Source: Ruminococcus callidus (GTDB lineage: Bacteria; Bacillota; Clostridia; Oscillospirales; Ruminococcaceae). From it: DNA of 64,000 bases. The position numbers and the translations under genes are program-made. Shown piece by piece: positions 61,615 to 64,000 of this stretch (position 1 is the first letter of the stretch; each line of letters starts with the position of its first letter). The notes below the pieces were generated by a model, which was not told the DNA's origin, did not search any database, and saw only the letters and a program-made list of their open reading frames with translations. The stretch is taken from positions 1 to 64,000 of the forward strand of contig NZ_JAJFCK010000003.1 in the NCBI RefSeq assembly GCF_020709055.1, given 5' to 3'.

Positions 61615-62001
61615 ATGGCCTATGTACCAGTACCAAAAGACCTTTCCAAAATCAAGACAAAGCTGGCCTTCAATCTGACGAAGCGCCAGCTTGTTTGTTT
61701 TTCCAGCGCGGCGGCGGTGGGCCTCCCGGCCTACCTGTTTTCCCGTGGCAGTATCGGGAACAGCGCCGCCATGTTCCTGATGATCGGCCTCATGCTCCCG
61801 TTCTTCTTTCTGGCTATGTATGAACGGGATGGCCTTCCGCTGGAAAAAGTGCTGAAAAACATCATCCGCACCCGGTTCCTCTATCCCCGGGTGCGGCCTT
61901 ACAAAACCGAAAACTTCTATGCGCTGCTTAGCGCCAGAAAGGAGGCGCAGCCGATTGCGAAACAACAGAAGGGCCGGAAAGCCCGCAGGCAGAAAGCCTG
62001 A
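61615..62001 (+). CDS. PrgI-family membrane protein (VirB3-like)
   Basis: A 128-residue protein with the PrgI start YVPVPKDLSKIKTKLAFNLTKRQLVCFSSAAAVGLPAYLF and two membrane segments, then a basic C-terminal tail. It is directly upstream of, and overlaps by 47 bases, the VirB4 gene, whose ribosome site lies inside it. AAAGGAGG precedes the ATG. Confidence 0.87.
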   Translation: MAYVPVPKDLSKIKTKLAFNLTKRQLVCFSSAAAVGLPAYLFSRGSIGNSAAMFLMIGLMLPFFFLAMYERDGLPLEKVLKNIIRTRFLYPRVRPYKTENFYALLSARKEAQPIAKQQKGRKARRQKA

Positions 62002-64000
62002 AAAGCAGGGCCTTATCGGCCTGTTCACGAAAGGAAAGAACATTCCCACCACCGCCCAGCAGACCCTCCCTTACCGGGAAATGTACCGGGACGGGGTGTG
62101 CCGGGTAGCGGACCGCTATTACACCAAAACCATTGAATACGAGGACATCAACTACCAGCTCGCACAGTCCGAAGATCAGGCGGCCATCTTTGACGGGTGG
62201 AGCGCCTGCCTCAACTACTTTGACAGCAGCCTTCCGTTCCAGCTTTCCTTCCTCAACCACCGAAGCCGCCCGGGCAGCCGGTACAGCGTGAACATCCCCA
62301 TGCAGGATGACGATTACAACAGCGTCCGGTGCGAGTATGTGGAAATGCTGGAAAACCAGATCGCCAAAAGCAACAACGGCATTGTTCGCACAAAGCTCCT
62401 GACCTTCGGCGTGAACGTGGACGACCTTTCCACCGCCAGGGCAAGGCTGGAACGTGTAGAGGCGGACATTTGCGGGAACTTCAAAAAGCTGGGCGTCAAG
62501 TGCCGCTCCCTTTCGGGGCTGGAACGGCTGGAGCTTCTTCACGGGCAGCTTCACCCCGGCAGCGGCTCCCCCTTCCGGTTTTCATGGGATATGATCCCCA
62601 AAACCGGGCTTTCCACCAAAGACTTTATTGCCCCGGACAGTTTCGATTTTCGTTTCAGCCGTCTGTTCCGGGTGGGGACGACTTGGGGCGCTGCCTCCTA
62701 CTTGCAGATTTTGGCCTCGGAGCTCTCGGACAAGCTGCTGGCGGAGCTTTTGGAAATGGACGCGGAAATGACCATCACTCTCCATATCCAAACCGTCGAT
62801 CAGGCCGCCGCCGTAAAATCTATCAAGGCCAAAGTCTCCGACATTGACAAGATGAAGGTGGAGGAACAAAAGAAGGCAGCCCGGTCAGGGTACGACATGG
62901 ACATACTTCCACCCGATCTTGTAACGTACAGCAACGACGCAAAGACCCTTCTGGAAGATTTACAGAGCCGGAATGAAAGAATGTTCCTGCTGACCTTCCT
63001 TGTGGTAAACATGGCCCCGACCCGCCGGGAGCTGGACAATGACCTGTTCACGGTGTCCGGTATCGTCCAGAAATACAACTGCACCTTGAAGCGGCTGGAC
63101 TTCCAGCAGGAGGACGGTTTTCTTTCCAGCCTTCCGCTGGGCCATAACGGCATTGAGATCAAGCGCGGCATGACGACCAGCTCCACGGCCATTTTCGTTC
63201 CCTTTATGACGCAGGAGCTCCGCATGGATGGCGAAGCCGTCTATTACGGGCTCAACGCACTTTCCCATAACGTCATCATGGCAAACCGGAAAAAGCTCAA
63301 AAACCCCAACGGCCTGTTCCTCGGCGTGCCGGGCTCCGGCAAATCCTTTGCCGCAAAGCGAGAGCTTGTGAACGTGTTCCTTGCCACCCGTGACCGGATC
63401 ATTGTGGTGGACCCGATGGGCGAATACTCGCCCCTTATCAAGCGGCTGGGCGGACAGGTCATCGAGATCGCCCCGGACAGCCCCCACCACATCAACCCGA
63501 TGGACATTGACCTGAGCTTTGACGAGGAAAACCCGATGGCGCTGAAAGCCGACTTTATCCTGTCGCTGATGGAGCTGATCGTCGGCGGCAAGGATGGCTT
63601 GCAGCCGGTGGAGCGGACCGTCATTGACCGCTGTGTACGCCAGATGTACCGGGAACACTTGCAAAACCCGGAAACAAGCAAAATGCCGACCCTCCAAACG
63701 CTATATGACCTGCTCTGTTCCCAGCCGGAGGGCGAGGCGGTGCGGCTGGCAACGGCCCTTGAAATTTATGTGTCGGGTTCCCTTAACGTATTCAACCATG
63801 AAACCAATGTGGACTTAAACCGCCGTCTGGTATGCCTTGACTTAAAAAAGCTGGGGGCCGGGCTTCGGACGATTGCCATGCTCATTATGCAGGACTTGGT
63901 AAACTCGCAGGTGTCCATGAATTTCCTGCGCGGTATCGCTACATGGTGCTACTTCGACGAATTTCATGTGCTGCTCCGTGACCGTCTGACGGCAAGCTAT
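61955..64000 (+). CDS. VirB4/ConE-type conjugation ATPase, 3' end beyond window
   Basis: The frame is open from 61955 to the window end (682 codons). It reads QTLPYREMYRDGVCRVADRYYTKTIEY, KMKVEEQKKAARSGYDMDILPPDL, Walker A GVPGSGKSFAAKRE (about residues 457-470), VVDPMGEYSPLIKRLGGQVIEI and Walker B CYFDEFHVLL (about 665-674). It lines up with the ICE1 VirB4 throughout. The start is a TTG at 61955 with AAAGGAGG 9 bases upstream, within the prgI gene. Confidence 0.92.
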   Translation, partial: MRNNRRAGKPAGRKPEKQGLIGLFTKGKNIPTTAQQTLPYREMYRDGVCRVADRYYTKTIEYEDINYQLAQSEDQAAIFDGWSACLNYFDSSLPFQLSFLNHRSRPGSRYSVNIPMQDDDYNSVRCEYVEMLENQIAKSNNGIVRTKLLTFGVNVDDLSTARARLERVEADICGNFKKLGVKCRSLSGLERLELLHGQLHPGSGSPFRFSWDMIPKTGLSTKDFIAPDSFDFRFSRLFRVGTTWGAASYLQILASELSDKLLAELLEMDAEMTITLHIQTVDQAAAVKSIKAKVSDIDKMKVEEQKKAARSGYDMDILPPDLVTYSNDAKTLLEDLQSRNERMFLLTFLVVNMAPTRRELDNDLFTVSGIVQKYNCTLKRLDFQQEDGFLSSLPLGHNGIEIKRGMTTSSTAIFVPFMTQELRMDGEAVYYGLNALSHNVIMANRKKLKNPNGLFLGVPGSGKSFAAKRELVNVFLATRDRIIVVDPMGEYSPLIKRLGGQVIEIAPDSPHHINPMDIDLSFDEENPMALKADFILSLMELIVGGKDGLQPVERTVIDRCVRQMYREHLQNPETSKMPTLQTLYDLLCSQPEGEAVRLATALEIYVSGSLNVFNHETNVDLNRRLVCLDLKKLGAGLRTIAMLIMQDLVNSQVSMNFLRGIATWCYFDEFHVLLRDRLTASY

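Larger units (their letters stand above)
50175..64000. mobile_element. ICE2: GC-rich Tn1549-like conjugative element, left end missing, runs off window
   Basis: Gene order parB, DUF7768-like, dcm, ardA, unknown, pcfB, virD4, maff2, virB6, spoVG, DUF7007-like, prgI, virB4 is that of Tn1549-like elements of gut Clostridia. Base composition is clearly higher in GC than ICE1. No parA or replication gene precedes parB, which begins only about 120 bases after the IS66, so the left end seems deleted. It continues beyond 64000. Confidence 0.78.

Noticed and set aside
60398..61636. 412-codon minus-strand frame across spoVG and the DUF7007-like gene
   Set aside because: It spans three gene boundaries and two stem-loops on the plus strand, each gene with its own AAGGAG site.

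Overview
The window looks like a chromosomal stretch of a low-to-mid-GC Firmicute of the Ruminococcus/Oscillospiraceae type. This is an inference from consensus sigma-A promoters, GGAGG ribosome sites, frequent TTG/GTG starts, Clostridia-type conjugative elements and Ruminococcus-like Thr/Glu-rich lipoproteins. No rRNA, tRNA or CRISPR array was seen.

Region 1 (1-7.3 kb): a DXS-like synthase gene on the minus strand and a lipoprotein. A locus follows that pairs a PF14907-type nucleotidyltransferase (minus strand) with a plus-strand run of a 64-residue protein, a PqqD-like peptide-binding protein, an S24/S26 peptidase and an ABC exporter. It resembles the accessory part of a RiPP or lasso-peptide cluster, but no cyclase or core peptide was found.

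Region 2 (7.3-22.2 kb): a capsule/exopolysaccharide cluster. It runs from a fused Wzz/BY-kinase, a PHP tyrosine phosphatase, GlmS and a VanZ-like protein to a UDP-sugar 4,6-dehydratase, an aminotransferase, an initiating sugar transferase, two glycosyltransferases, LicD, a TarI/IspD-like cytidylyltransferase, an SDR, a hexapeptide acetyltransferase and an EpsG-like polymerase. Base composition turns strongly AT-rich from about 15.6 kb. The kinase tail is frameshifted by what looks like an AC duplication.

Region 3 (22.2-47.6 kb): an AT-rich integrative conjugative element (ICE1). It carries a DUF6017-type replication protein behind a two-hairpin leader, PcfB, VirD4, Maff2, VirB6, PrgI, VirB4, a 1491-residue M23-like protein, DUF4315, DUF4366 and topoisomerase III. 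Accessory genes follow, including a GH26 glycoside hydrolase and several polyvalent-type proteins. Relaxase and integrase are not present.

Region 4 (47.6-50.2 kb): a complete IS66 element with matching ends and a perfect 8-bp target duplication, sitting at the junction of the two conjugative elements.

Region 5 (50.2-64 kb): the left part of a second, GC-rich Tn1549-like element (ICE2). It holds ParB, a DUF7768-like protein, a cytosine methyltransferase with a nested second reading frame, ArdA, an IS110-family insertion, PcfB, VirD4, Maff2, VirB6, SpoVG, a DUF7007-like protein, PrgI and VirB4, which runs off the window. Seven near-identical 23-nt stem-loops punctuate its genes, and a 166-bp inverted repeat follows parB. 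The two elements carry parallel transfer modules of different composition, so they are separate acquisitions now lying head to tail.
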